Shown in pieces: positions 28,822-39,000 of a stretch of DNA of 50,491 bases. The translations under genes were made by a program, and so were the position numbers. The number at the start of each line of letters is the position of its first letter. Within the stretch, counting starts at the first letter, position 1. The stretch covers positions 1-50,491 of the forward strand of contig DASRSD010000168.1 of NCBI GenBank assembly GCA_035656635.1, given 5' to 3'. Below the pieces are notes generated by a model that saw only the letters and a program-made list of their open reading frames with translations, did not search any database and had not been told where the DNA came from. The DNA is from Pirellulales bacterium (GTDB lineage: Bacteria; Planctomycetota; Planctomycetia; Pirellulales; JADZDJ01).

Positions 28822-29838
28822 ATGGCCCAACACGATTCACACTCCTCCGGCTTTCCCACCACCCGGCTGCGGCGGCTGCGGTATCATCCGCTGGTGCGGG
28901 AACTAGTGCGCGAAACTCGTTTGCATCCGGGCAACTTTGTGCTGCCGCTGTTTGTGCGGGCTGGCCAAAACATCAAGCAGGAAATCGGCTCCATGCCGGG
29001 GCACTTCCAGTGGTCGCCTGACCGCTTGGGAGAAGAAATTCGCGCCATTGCCGATTTAGGTCTGGGGGGAATTCTGCTGTTTGGCATCCCGGCGAAAAAA
29101 GATGCCACCGGCAGCGATTCCTACAGCGACCACGGCATTGTGCAGCAGGCCATTCGGGCGGTGAAACAGGCTGCGCCGAATCTGCTAGTGATTACCGACG
29201 TTTGTTTTTGCGAGTATACCGACCATGGCCATTGCGGTGTGCTGAACGAAAAAACCGGCCGGCTGGATGTCGACAACGATGCCACGCTGGCGCTGATTGC
29301 CAAGCAGGCGCTCAGCCATGCCCAGGCCGGGGCAGATATTGTCGCCCCCAGCGGCATGATGGACGGCATGATCGGCGCCATTCGCCGCGCTTTGGACGGC
29401 GCGAACATGGTGCACGTGCCCATCATGAGCTACGCCGCCAAATTCGCCAGTGCGTTTTATGGCCCTTTCCGCGATGCCGCCGAAAGCACGCCGCAGGCGG
29501 GCAACCGGCGTGGATATCAAATGGATCCCTCGGCAAGCTCGGGGCAATCGCTGCGTGAAGTGGAGCTCGATTTGGCCGAAGGGGCCGACATCGTCATGGT
29601 TAAACCGGCGCTGGCATATCTCGATATCATCCGCGACGTGCGGGAACGGTTCCCGGGTGTGCCGCTAGCGGCTTACAATGTGTCGGGCGAGTTCAGCATG
29701 GCCAAAGCCGCCGCGAAAAATGGCTGGCTCGACGAGCAAGCGGTGGCGCTGGAAATGCTGACGGCCATTCGGCGAGCCGGCGCTTCCATCATCATCACGT
29801 ATTGGGCGAAAGAAGCGGCAGGGTGGCTTCTCCTGTAG
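28822..29838 (+). CDS. hemB: Porphobilinogen synthase (delta-aminolevulinate dehydratase)
   Basis: Condenses two 5-aminolevulinate molecules to porphobilinogen in heme synthesis. The 338-residue enzyme has zinc ligands Cys128, Cys130 and Cys138 in DVCFCEYTDHGHCG, Schiff-base lysines in MSYAAKFASAFYGPFRDAA and MVKPALAYLDI, and FVRAGQNIKQEIGSMPG. It belongs to the zinc-dependent type. ATG at 28822 is chosen; a TTG six codons upstream also stays open but adds nothing conserved. In the segment usually reading YQMDPANxxEALREV this copy reads DPSASSGQSLREV, a small repeat-derived replacement (29527-29548). hemL follows 121 bp downstream, so the pair probably serves tetrapyrrole synthesis together. 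Confidence 0.95.
   Translation: MAQHDSHSSGFPTTRLRRLRYHPLVRELVRETRLHPGNFVLPLFVRAGQNIKQEIGSMPGHFQWSPDRLGEEIRAIADLGLGGILLFGIPAKKDATGSDSYSDHGIVQQAIRAVKQAAPNLLVITDVCFCEYTDHGHCGVLNEKTGRLDVDNDATLALIAKQALSHAQAGADIVAPSGMMDGMIGAIRRALDGANMVHVPIMSYAAKFASAFYGPFRDAAESTPQAGNRRGYQMDPSASSGQSLREVELDLAEGADIVMVKPALAYLDIIRDVRERFPGVPLAAYNVSGEFSMAKAAAKNGWLDEQAVALEMLTAIRRAGASIIITYWAKEAAGWLLL
29527..29548 (+). repeat. In-frame short repeat in hemB
   Basis: CCTCGGCAAGCTCGGGGC lies in frame and encodes SASSGQS. It resembles a short repeat type (CTTCGGCAAGCTCAGGGC) known to be scattered in several bacterial genomes. Confidence 0.45.
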
Positions 29839-29893
29839 CCTGTGGACCACGACCATCGGAGATTCGTCGGTCAATTTACAACTGACGCTCCTA

Positions 29894-29914
29894 CCGGCGG
29901 CTGTGAGCCGCCGG
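29894..29914. repeat. REP-like hairpin between hemB and hemL
   Basis: CCGGCGGCT and AGCCGCCGG form a perfect 9-bp stem with a 3-nt GTG loop, 56 nt past the hemB stop. There is no T-run, so it is more REP-like than terminator. Confidence 0.55.
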
Positions 29915-29959
29915 CTATTATCACCCAAAGAGAAAATCATCTTAGCGCAGAATTAAAAG

Positions 29960-31240
29960 ATGCCCCGCGATAAAAGCCAAGCAGCCTTCGAACGCGCCAA
30001 ACGGTTGATGCCCGGCGGCGTAAACAGCCCGGCGCGGGCGTTTGGCGGAGTCGGCGGAGAGCCGATTTTTTTTGAGCGCGGCGAAGGGGCTTATTTGTAC
30101 GACCTCGACGGGAATCGGTACATCGATTACGTCGGTTCGTGGGGACCGCTGATTTTGGGCCACGCACATCCGCAAGTGATTGAAGCAGTGCGTGCCGCGG
30201 CAGAGAAGGGGACCAGTTTTGGCGCTCCCACGGAAGCGGAAAGCGAACTGTGCGAGCTGATTATCGCGGCGGTGCCGAGCGTGGAAAAAGTACGGCTGGT
30301 GAATTCCGGGACCGAAGCCACGATGAGCGCCATTCGCCTGGCTCGCGGATTCACGGGGCGCGACGTGATTGTGAAGTTCGCCGGCAATTATCATGGCCAC
30401 GTCGATAGTTTGCTGGTGGCGGCCGGCAGCAGTGCGGCGACGCTAGGCGTGCCGAACTCGCCGGGCGTCACGGCAGGCACGGCGAAGGACACTCTGCTGC
30501 TGCAATACAACGACGTGCCGGGTTTGGAAGCGGCGTTCAAAGAACATGGCCCACGGATTGCCGGCGTCATCGTGGAACCGGTTGTGGGCAACATGGGCGT
30601 GGTGGCGCCCATCGACGGCTTTTTGCACGCATTGCGAGAATTGACGCAGCGGCACGGTTCACTGTTGATTTTTGACGAAGTAATGACCGGCTTCCGCGTG
30701 GCGTATGGTGGAGCGCAGTCGCTGTTTGGCATTCGGCCCGATTTAACCACGCTGGGAAAAATTGTCGGCGGCGGCCTGCCTGTGGGTGCATACGGCGGCC
30801 GGGCGGACATTATGGAACACGTGCTGCCGGCTGGCAAAGTGTTTCAGGCCGGCACGCTCAGCGGCAATCCGTTGGCCACGGCGGCGGGAATTGCCATGTT
30901 GAAAACGCTGCGCGACACCAATCCGTATCCACGATTGGAGCAGCTTTCGGCCCGACTGGCCAAAGGACTACACGAAGCGGCTGCCGCCGCCAAAGTTCCA
31001 CACACCATAGCCCGTGTCGGCAGCATGCTCACACTATTTTTCAGCGGCGAACCAATTGCCAATTGGCCCACGGCCAGCCGCTGCGACACCAAGCGGTTTG
31101 CACAGTATTTTTGGAAGTTGATCGACCACGGCGTGTACATGCCGTGCAGCCAGTTTGAAGCTTTCTTTGTTTCGGCAGCGCATACCGAAGCAGATATTGA
31201 TGCCACGATCGCCGCCGCTCGGGAAGCGCTGGCGACTTAG
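29960..31240 (+). CDS. hemL: Glutamate-1-semialdehyde 2,1-aminomutase
   Basis: PLP enzyme turning glutamate-1-semialdehyde into 5-aminolevulinate, the HemB substrate (C5 pathway). The 426-residue protein has [47 protein letters not shown] and [16 protein letters not shown]. The PLP lysine is Lys267 in [11 protein letters not shown], matching the family position. Cytoplasmic dimer by family. It starts at an ATG after AAAAG, a weak Shine-Dalgarno. Its place next to hemB on the same strand supports the role. The closely related class-III aminotransferases lack this full motif set, so the assignment is strong. Confidence 0.95.
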   Translation: MPRDKSQAAFERAKRLMPGGVNSPARAFGGVGGEPIFFERGEGAYLYDLDGNRYIDYVGSWGPLILGHAHPQVIEAVRAAAEKGTSFGAPTEAESELCELIIAAVPSVEKVRLVNSGTEATMSAIRLARGFTGRDVIVKFAGNYHGHVDSLLVAAGSSAATLGVPNSPGVTAGTAKDTLLLQYNDVPGLEAAFKEHGPRIAGVIVEPVVGNMGVVAPIDGFLHALRELTQRHGSLLIFDEVMTGFRVAYGGAQSLFGIRPDLTTLGKIVGGGLPVGAYGGRADIMEHVLPAGKVFQAGTLSGNPLATAAGIAMLKTLRDTNPYPRLEQLSARLAKGLHEAAAAAKVPHTIARVGSMLTLFFSGEPIANWPTASRCDTKRFAQYFWKLIDHGVYMPCSQFEAFFVSAAHTEADIDATIAAAREALAT

Positions 31241-31280
31241 AAGCACTGCCTCTTCCTTGAATGCCGCCGCTTGTCGGCCA

Positions 31281-34200
31281 TTATGGATTCGGCTGCGGAA
31301 GCGGCGGAGGTGGAATTTCTTCGCCGCGAGGCTTCGGCGGAGTCGGTAGGCGTTGAGCATTGCCATTGGCTCCCGCTGCGGCATTGCTTCCGTTGGCTGC
31401 TGGAAATGCCAGTCCGCCTACTGGACCGTTCTGCATTTCCACTTCCGCATGCAGCGAAAGTATGCGCTGATCCAGCGCCACGTCGGCATCCAATCCACGC
31501 AGCCAGTTCAATACTGGGGCCACGTAACTAGCCGGAGCAGGAGTAAATAAGCCCGAAATCAATCGCATTTGGTTGGAGGGCAGGGCCGTGGAAATCCACG
31601 TGGGCAGTGTGCCGGTCCGTTCCTCAAGCTGATATTTTCCCCCCACGGGGCAAACCAAGTTGGCATCGGTCAACCGTTCGGCGACTTTCACGCAATCTTC
31701 CGGCGGCACGCGCAACTGGGCAGTCAGCGATTGCAAAAAACGGACGTTGCCGATGGCCGCATTTTTGGCACTGAGATAGAACATGCCGTTAACGGTGCTG
31801 GCCACCTTCGAACGGCCTAAATCACCCACGTGAAACCAGGCCTGTGCTGGGCGCGGCGCATCGACAAACTTCAACTGGGGCGTGATGGTTTCCAAAATTT
31901 CGCGCTGCATGGAAGCAATGGTGAACTGCCCCATGCGCCGCTGCCACAAACCGGACGGCGCGCGCCCAAAGTCGGCGGCATCGAGCGGCACTTCCCCGAC
32001 GCCAATGGAGGCAAACAGCGCCGGTGTGGGAGTGGCCCCAAAATAAAACGGCGGCAGCAGTGACAGGGGCGAAAGCGAACTGAGTCCGGAAATGCCCTGG
32101 CCGTTTCCCAAGGCGTTGGCCAAAACGCCCCCCAAAGGACCGTTCAGTACACCGCCTTGCCCCGGCTGAATTTGTAGCAATGGTTGGGCGGGGGCTGCGG
32201 TTTGCGAAGCAGTTGGTTCGCCTGCCGCGCCGGGATTGGAATTCAATCCTTGCGGGGCGGCATCTCGCAAAGCGCCGAACAAGCGGTAAGCACCTTGCGG
32301 CGCAGCCAATCCTTTGGAAGCCAACAAATTCCCGCTCAGGCTGGCCTCGCCGGTCGCAATATCGCCGGGCACTGGCGCTAGTTTTTGCTTGCTGATGGGG
32401 CCCAAGGCTGTGGCGATGGTTTGATAGTTGGCCGCAGCGAGCGGCGTGACTTGGGCATCAATCAGAATTCGTTCGACGCCCGGTTCTTTTGTTTTACTTG
32501 GTTCACGACGGATACCGGCCACGACCGGATCGATGGTGGACCATTTCGATTGCAACCAGGCGGCAAAATCCTGATACCGGCTAGCCTCGGCGGCGGTGAT
32601 GGTTTGGAACGCGACATCGGCCGCCGGTGCAAAAGTTCCACGGCCTCCGCGCAAGGTATCGGTAAAATCGCCATCGGCAGTCATTTCCAAACGGCTGCCA
32701 TCGGAGCGCTGGCCAAACCCAGCCGGCAGGTATTGGGACTTAATTAAATCGTCAAGCGAGCCGACTTTTACGCCGTCGCCTTGGGCGGCCAGTTGGGCCA
32801 CCAAGGCCATGTCAATTTCGGCAGCGGAACGCAGGCGGCGATCCATTTCCACTTGATAACGGGGCCCTGCCAAATTGCCAAAAAATTCCGACGACAGATA
32901 CACAAAAACCGAGTAATCGCGGTTGCCGGGCATGAGCGATCGGGCATAGCGAAACTCCGGGCTGCTGCCCAAGGCGTGTTTACCGGCGGCCGCTTCGTAA
33001 AACTGTTCCACCAAATGCCGCGAATTGGTGACGAAATGAAAATCGCCGTCGATGGCATAAAACGAGCGTACTCGATTATCGGGCGTGGACAAGAACAACA
33101 CTGTATGCCCAGCGATTTCGACTTGCTCCTCCGTGCAACCCGGCTCTCGCTTCAATGTGGCGGCACGTTGCTGGGTGAAATCGGAATTCAGAGCCAAATT
33201 ATTTCGGGCCTGAAACAGAAAGCCGATGGTGGCCCCTTCGCGGAAGAAAAAATCGTTGCCGATCATGGCGACGTCGGCAATGACGGCTGGCCCCAAGATT
33301 GGCGCCAGCACGGATTCTTTCAGCGATAATTGCCGTTCGATGCGGGGAGTTAGGCCGTAATCTATCCCGCGGCGATTAATCAAGTTTTGCAAATCGCCGC
33401 TCCAGCGATCGAGCGTGTGGCGAAACCACAAATAGTTGGTGAAGTTGCCGTAGCGAATGTAAAAGCAATCAGCTGGCACGTGACCGGCGAGCGGCTCGAT
33501 GGCCACTTCGCCCAAGGTTTCCGGCACACTGCTGGTAAATTGAACGCCAGCCGGCAGTGGTTGGTTGGCAACTTCCGGAGTGTCGCTGCGCCGCAGCAGA
33601 ACTTGAGTTTGCATCTCATTGCGCAAACTTTCGCTCCCCAGCAACAAGCCGAGTTGGTGGTTAGCTTGTTCGTCGCCGGTTTGGGCGGTCGGCAATTTCG
33701 GTTGTCCGCCTGTGGCAGAATTCAGCAAGCCGTCGGCCAACAGGCGTATGGGAGGCGGCGAAATTTGACTAGCAGGCGGTAAATTAAGCCGCCTCGCCAG
33801 CGTGGTGAGTAAGTAATTGTCGACCAACGGCGGATAATCAGCCGGACGATCAATCCGATTGGCCTGCCGCGTGTATTTCACCCACCAATCGCTAATCAAG
33901 CGTTCGTGGCCTACCGGATCGTGCTGGGGCGTAACGCTAATCGATGCCGCCACCGGAGCGTAAAGCTGCAAATCCAACGGCGCATCACCCGTGAACAGAA
34001 AGTAGACCGTGGCGGTTTGTGGGCGGCCTAAGATTTCTCGCGCCGCGGTGCGGAGCGGCTCCGCCTGAAACGCCTGATACAATGTGCGGCCGGTTTTTTC
34101 TGTCAGTGTGAAGCCATTGTTGCCCAACAGCGCGGGATTTACGCCCGGAGGCAATGCCACCGTCCAGCGACCCACGCCATACGGCTCGCCGGCAAACGCT

Positions 34201-34310
34201 TCCACTTCCGGCTCCTGTGGACGGACACGGCCTTTCAATAATTGTGCGTTTGCGGTAGCGGCAAAGCCCAGGGCGAGAATGGGAATCCATAAGGCAATGA
34301 ATCGTCGCAT
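31281..34310 (-). CDS. Large exported protein of unknown function
   Basis: A 1009-residue protein with a signal peptide (MRRFIALWIPILALGFAATA, cleavage near ANAQ). The mature part has no recognised domain. Seen by eye: a beta-rich first half with GVGRWTVALPPG and HTLDRWSGDLQNLI; a block with YAIDGDFHFVTNSRHLVEQF; a Pro/Gly/Gln-rich low-complexity stretch near 690-760 (PLLQIQPGQGGVLNG); and a Pro-rich C-terminus (PPKPRGEEIPPPPLPQPNP). Only a single Cys-pair-like content is visible, and no membrane helix apart from the signal. It ends 41 bp from hemL in a convergent arrangement. The next gene in transcription order is the EEP gene upstream. A planctomycete-specific secreted family is a guess from its lack of resemblance to known ones. 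Confidence 0.75.
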   Translation of the reverse strand: MRRFIALWIPILALGFAATANAQLLKGRVRPQEPEVEAFAGEPYGVGRWTVALPPGVNPALLGNNGFTLTEKTGRTLYQAFQAEPLRTAAREILGRPQTATVYFLFTGDAPLDLQLYAPVAASISVTPQHDPVGHERLISDWWVKYTRQANRIDRPADYPPLVDNYLLTTLARRLNLPPASQISPPPIRLLADGLLNSATGGQPKLPTAQTGDEQANHQLGLLLGSESLRNEMQTQVLLRRSDTPEVANQPLPAGVQFTSSVPETLGEVAIEPLAGHVPADCFYIRYGNFTNYLWFRHTLDRWSGDLQNLINRRGIDYGLTPRIERQLSLKESVLAPILGPAVIADVAMIGNDFFFREGATIGFLFQARNNLALNSDFTQQRAATLKREPGCTEEQVEIAGHTVLFLSTPDNRVRSFYAIDGDFHFVTNSRHLVEQFYEAAAGKHALGSSPEFRYARSLMPGNRDYSVFVYLSSEFFGNLAGPRYQVEMDRRLRSAAEIDMALVAQLAAQGDGVKVGSLDDLIKSQYLPAGFGQRSDGSRLEMTADGDFTDTLRGGRGTFAPAADVAFQTITAAEASRYQDFAAWLQSKWSTIDPVVAGIRREPSKTKEPGVERILIDAQVTPLAAANYQTIATALGPISKQKLAPVPGDIATGEASLSGNLLASKGLAAPQGAYRLFGALRDAAPQGLNSNPGAAGEPTASQTAAPAQPLLQIQPGQGGVLNGPLGGVLANALGNGQGISGLSSLSPLSLLPPFYFGATPTPALFASIGVGEVPLDAADFGRAPSGLWQRRMGQFTIASMQREILETITPQLKFVDAPRPAQAWFHVGDLGRSKVASTVNGMFYLSAKNAAIGNVRFLQSLTAQLRVPPEDCVKVAERLTDANLVCPVGGKYQLEERTGTLPTWISTALPSNQMRLISGLFTPAPASYVAPVLNWLRGLDADVALDQRILSLHAEVEMQNGPVGGLAFPAANGSNAAAGANGNAQRLPTPPKPRGEEIPPPPLPQPNP

Positions 34311-34506
34311 GGTTCAATGTTTTCCAAGTGGCATCAAAATCGAATTCTCGCCGCTGCGGCCAAGGACACAGTCCGCCCATAGTTTACGCGCATCAAGATC
34401 GAATGTCGCGGGGTAAAATAGAACCGCGGCAAGGTAGTTTTGGCACAAGAGATGCTCCCACACCGCTCGAACGAGCATGCACACCAAGCACCAAGCAAAA
34501 AGGTCG

Positions 34507-35247
34507 TTAGTTGCTCGCGCGGTTAAACACGGCGAGGTCTAGATGAAAATCAATTACTACTGGTAAGTGATCGCTGGCGCTGCGCGCGAGCGCATTACGC
34601 ACTACATGGGCCTGCCGGATCAGCACATCGCCGCGAAAAAATGCCTTATCGAGTGAACTGAGCGCCATGTAGGCCGGAAAAGATCGGAAGCGATAGATAG
34701 GCGTTGTGATTTGACAAAAGCCATGCTCGTTCAAAGTTCCCCGGTGCAAACGATTTTGCCAATCGTTGTAATCGCCCACCACCAGCGTGGGCAGGGTGTG
34801 GGATTCGCGGAACAGCTGATGATTTAGTAAATGTCCGATTTGCCAATGTCTTTCGTCGTGGCTTAAACCCAGGTGAAAATTCACAAGGTGCAGAGGGCCT
34901 TCGGGAGTTTCAACCACCACAATCTGGGCTCCGCGCGGCTTTTTGGCGTTAAACCGCAGCGAAATTTGGTGCTTCGTTGTGAACGGCCAGCGCGACAGGA
35001 TCAGGTTTCCATAACCGCCGCTTTTGAAGTTTACATTCAGCTGAAAGAGTTGGCCCGTGAGCTTGAAATAGTCGGCCAATAGTCTCGGCTGGTCGTGATA
35101 GTGCGAACGGCGGGAATTATGGGCGACTTCTTGCAAGCACAAGATGTCAGGGTTCTGGCTTTCGACAACGTCGATGATCCGTTGCAAGCGACAACGCCGG
35201 TCGCGGCCGCCAATTCCCTTATGGATGTTGTAGCTCAGAAGACGCAT
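34507..35247 (-). CDS. Endonuclease/exonuclease/phosphatase (EEP) family protein
   Basis: The 246-residue protein has the EEP fold marks in order: LLSYNIHKG at the start, NPDILCLQEV (metal-binding Glu), VNFHLGLSHDERHWQ, VVGDYNDWQN (Asn/Asp catalytic), and ASDHLPVVIDF (Asp-His). These residues bind Mg and attack a phosphodiester. The family covers DNA repair nucleases, RNA deadenylases, sphingomyelinases and lipid phosphatases; the short length and absence of a DNA-binding extra leave the substrate open. No signal peptide. A fold-back repeat (35265-35344) fills most of the 97-bp gap to the upstream YhcH-type gene. It likely shares a transcript with that gene. Confidence 0.85.
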   Translation of the reverse strand: MRLLSYNIHKGIGGRDRRCRLQRIIDVVESQNPDILCLQEVAHNSRRSHYHDQPRLLADYFKLTGQLFQLNVNFKSGGYGNLILSRWPFTTKHQISLRFNAKKPRGAQIVVVETPEGPLHLVNFHLGLSHDERHWQIGHLLNHQLFRESHTLPTLVVGDYNDWQNRLHRGTLNEHGFCQITTPIYRFRSFPAYMALSSLDKAFFRGDVLIRQAHVVRNALARSASDHLPVVIDFHLDLAVFNRASN

Positions 35248-35264
35248 GGTTTCCGAAGGGGCGA

Positions 35265-35344
35265 GGGCAGGAGTCAGGGGTCAGGGATCAGGGGTCAAGA
35301 AGTCAACCTTTGACTCCTGATCCCTGACCCCTGATACCTGCCCC
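35265..35344. repeat. GTCAGGG fold-back repeat
   Basis: GGGCAGGAGTCAGGGGTCAG and following units on the left mirror CTGACCCCTGATACCTGCCC on the right, able to form a hairpin of about 35 bp. It fills the gap between the YhcH-type gene, ending one base before its stop codon, and the EEP gene start. Confidence 0.75.
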
Positions 35345-35809
35345 TCACCACGCCACCGCCACTTTAATTACCGCTTTGTGAATTTTGTTGGGCACGGCCA
35401 CGGGCGCATGGGCATCGCTAGGAAGGAACACCACAAAATGCCCCGGAGGCAGCGACAGCCAGAGTTCCGGCTGATCGCCGAAAAACACAATATCTTTTGC
35501 TTTGTCGTAGGCCGCAGTCGTTTCCGTGCAACTGGCCGTCGGCCGCCAGCCAAACTCTTGGGCGATCGCTCCCTTGGCGGGGATAATATATTGTACGTCG
35601 ATATACCTGCGGTGTGCTTCCAGCCGGGCGGAATCGCGCCCTGGGCCTTCGACGTGTTCGACAATCATCACCAGCGAATCGCCCATCACTTCATGCCGTC
35701 CGTCGGGCACTTCCTCAAACGGTGTGCTCCGTAGCAAATCAAAAGCGGCATCAAACCCGGGATGCAATCGGCAATAAATGCCCGCCTCTTCCAGCCGATC
35801 GACAATCAT
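35345..35809 (-). CDS. YhcH/YjgK/YiaL (DUF386) family protein
   Basis: The 154-residue protein shows the family's cupin-like beta barrel: GRHEVMGDSLVMIVE, LEAHRRYIDVQYII with metal-binding His, GHFVVFLPSDAHAPVAV and a last IHKAVIKV. Members include TabA-like biofilm modulators and a beta-galactosidase subunit-like group; many are thought to act on sugars or as sugar-binding enzymes. Here the biological role is open. No signal peptide. The stop is adjacent to the fold-back repeat, and the gene is divergent from pyruvate carboxylase across a 287-bp gap in which no specific signal was found. Ordinary length for the family. Confidence 0.85.
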   Translation of the reverse strand: MIVDRLEEAGIYCRLHPGFDAAFDLLRSTPFEEVPDGRHEVMGDSLVMIVEHVEGPGRDSARLEAHRRYIDVQYIIPAKGAIAQEFGWRPTASCTETTAAYDKAKDIVFFGDQPELWLSLPPGHFVVFLPSDAHAPVAVPNKIHKAVIKVAVAW

Positions 35810-36096
35810 ATTTCGCCTTCCTGTGAGAACGGCTTACTCCGAAAAACCGGCCCAAGTTTCCCCGCGAACGTACCACGACCGATTCGACTTGCCAACCGTG
35901 CCGCTGCGGCGAGCATGTTTGCGGCCGATAACGCCCGAAAAATCGTCGGGACTGGCGGGAAAATGAGAGTGAGGTAACATTAACGGAATGGTTGCCTGCG
36001 CCCGTGCTCAGCCGGGCCGCGCCGCCAGACCATCCCGAATTCACGCCCAGTTCAATCTGTTGTCGACCGATGCTCCGTCAGGATTTTTGAGGGTTC

Positions 36097-39000
36097 ATGA
36101 AGCCAATTCACAAGCTGTTGGTTGCCAACCGCAGCGAAATTGCGATTCGAGTTTTTCGTTCCTCCCACGAACTGGGCATCCGCACCGTTGCCATTTATTC
36201 GCACGAAGATCGATACGCACTGCACCGTTTCAAAGCGGACGAAGCGTATTTGATCGGCAAAATCGGCGAGCCAATTCGGTCGTACTTGGATATCCAATCG
36301 ATCGTGGCCCTGGCCGTCTCTCACGGTGTTGACGCCATTCACCCCGGCTACGGTTTCCTCTCCGAAAATCCTGCCTTACGCAAAGCCTGTGATGAAGCAG
36401 GCATTACGTTTGTCGGTCCACGTCAGGAATTGCTGGAACAGTTGGGGGACAAAACCGCGGCCCGTTCAATTGCTGAAAAAGCCAAAGTTCCCATCTTGGG
36501 CGGCAGCGCCAAAGCGGTAAGCAGTTTAGAAGAAGCGAAAAAAGTGGCGGCCGAGATTGGTTATCCAGTGATGTTGAAGGCGGCGCACGGTGGCGGTGGC
36601 CGCGGGATGCGGGTAGTTCTTAAACCGGAAGAACTGGCCACGAACTTGGAAACCGCACAGCGAGAAGCGGCGGCCGCTTTCGGCAATGGCGAAGTGTTCA
36701 TCGAAAAGTACATCCGCCACGCCCGACATATTGAAGTGCAACTGTTGGGGGATTTGCACGGCAATTTAGTGCACTTATACGAGCGCGATTGCTCGGTGCA
36801 ACGCCGGCACCAAAAAGTGGTGGAAATTGCGCCGGCCCCCAAGCTCGATCCGCAATTGCGACAAAAGCTGTGCGATGCCGCGCTGGCCATCGGCCGGGCT
36901 GTGCGCTACGAAAATGCCGGCACGGTGGAATTCTTGGTCGATGCAGATAGCGGTCAATTCTATTTCATCGAAGTGAATCCGCGCATTCAGGTCGAGCACA
37001 CCGTCACCGAAGAAGTGACAGGCGTTGACATTGTGAAAAGCCAAATTCTGATTGCGCAGGGGCATCGCCTGGAAGATCCGGAAATTGGCTTGGCTTGCCA
37101 GGAAGACATTCGCACCACCGGCTTTGCCCTGCAGTGCCGAGTGACGACGGAAGATCCGGAGAACCGCTTTGTGCCCGATTACGGCCGCATCATGGCATAT
37201 CGCTCGGCCAGCGGCATGGGCATTCGCCTGGATGCCGGCACGGCTTTCTCCGGCGCCGTGGTCACGCCGTATTACGATTCGCTGTTGGTGAAAGTCACGG
37301 CCCGGGCGCGCCGCTTCAAAGATGCCTGCACCCGCATGGAGCGTTGCTTAAGCGAGTTCCGCGTGCGGGGCGTGAAAACGAATTTGCCGTTTTTGAACAA
37401 TCTGATCATGCACCCGACGTTTCAAGCCGGAGAGTGCACGACCACGTTCATTGACGAAACGCCGGCACTGTTCCACATGCCGCTGCGCCGCGATCGGGCC
37501 AGCAAATTATTGCAATTTATGGGCGAAATCATCGTCAACGGAAACTCGTTGGTGAAAGATCGGCCGCGGAGCACTCGCCGGGAGCCGGCGGCGGTGCCCA
37601 CGTTCGATCGACAACAATTGCCGCCGCCGGGAACACGGCAAAAACTGCTGGAGTTGGGGCCGGAAAAATTCAACCGCTGGGTGCTGGACGAAAAGCGATT
37701 GTTGCTGACCGACACCACGCTGCGGGATGCCCATCAATCGCTCCTGGCCACACGCATGCGCACGCATGACATGCTGCAAGTAGCCGAAGCCTATGCGCAC
37801 TTGGTGCCCCAGCTATTTTCGTTGGAAATGTGGGGCGGGGCCACGTTCGACACCGCCATGCGGTTTCTCAAAGAGTGCCCTTGGCAACGGTTGGCAGATT
37901 TACGAGCCGCCATTCCCAACATTTTGTTCCAAATGCTGGTTCGGGCTTCCAATGCGGTCGGCTACACGAATTATCCCGATAATGTCGTTCAGGCTTTCCT
38001 CAAAGAAAGCGTGGAAGCGGGCATGGATGTATTCCGCATTTTCGATCCGCTCAACTGGACCGAAAACATGCGCGTGGCGATGGATGCGGTCCACAAGCAT
38101 GGCGGCATTTGTGAAGCGGCCATTTGCTACACCGGCGACATTCTGAATCCACAGCGCCCCAAGTACAGCCTGAAGTACTATGTCGAATTGGCCAAAGAGC
38201 TGGAAAAGATGGGCGCGCACATTCTGGCGATCAAAGACATGGCCGGCTTGTGCAAGCCGTACGCGGCGGAGCTGCTCGTAAAAACACTGAAAAGCGAAAT
38301 CGGCATTCCCATTCATTTCCATACGCATGATGCCAGCGGCGTGGCTGCAGCGTCGGTGCTAAAAGCCGCTGAAATGGGCGTCGACATTGCCGACGCAGCG
38401 CTGGCGCCCATGTCGGGCCTGACCTCGCAGCCGAATTTGAATGCCCTGGTCGAGGCGTTGCATCACAACGCTCGCGAAACCGGCGTCAGCAGCGAACCGT
38501 TGCGTAAGCTGGCGCATTATTGGCAGGCAGTGCGGGAATTTTACACGCCCTTCGAAAGCGACATGAAAGCGCCCGACGCCGATTTATATTTGCATGAGAT
38601 GCCCGGCGGGCAATTCACGAATTTGCAAGAGCAAGCCCGGGCCTTGGGCTTATCGCACCGCTGGGACGAAGTGTGCCGCATGTATGCGGACGTGAATCGT
38701 CTGCTGGGCGACATTGTGAAGGTTACGCCCACTTCCAAAGCCGTCGGCGATTTGGCCCTGTTCTTAGTCACCAACAACTTGCCGGCGGAAGCGGTGCTTG
38801 ATCCGGGCCGCGAATTGCAGTATCCGGAAAGCGCCGTCGATTTATTGGCCGGCCGCATGGGCCAAACTCCCGGTGGTTTTCCGCCGGAGGTGCAAAAACG
38901 CATTCTCCGCAATGTGCAGCCGGTGAAAGGGCGTCCGGGCGAAACACTACCGCCGGCCGATTTCGCCGACGCCGCGGCGAAAGTGGAAAAGCTGCTGGGG

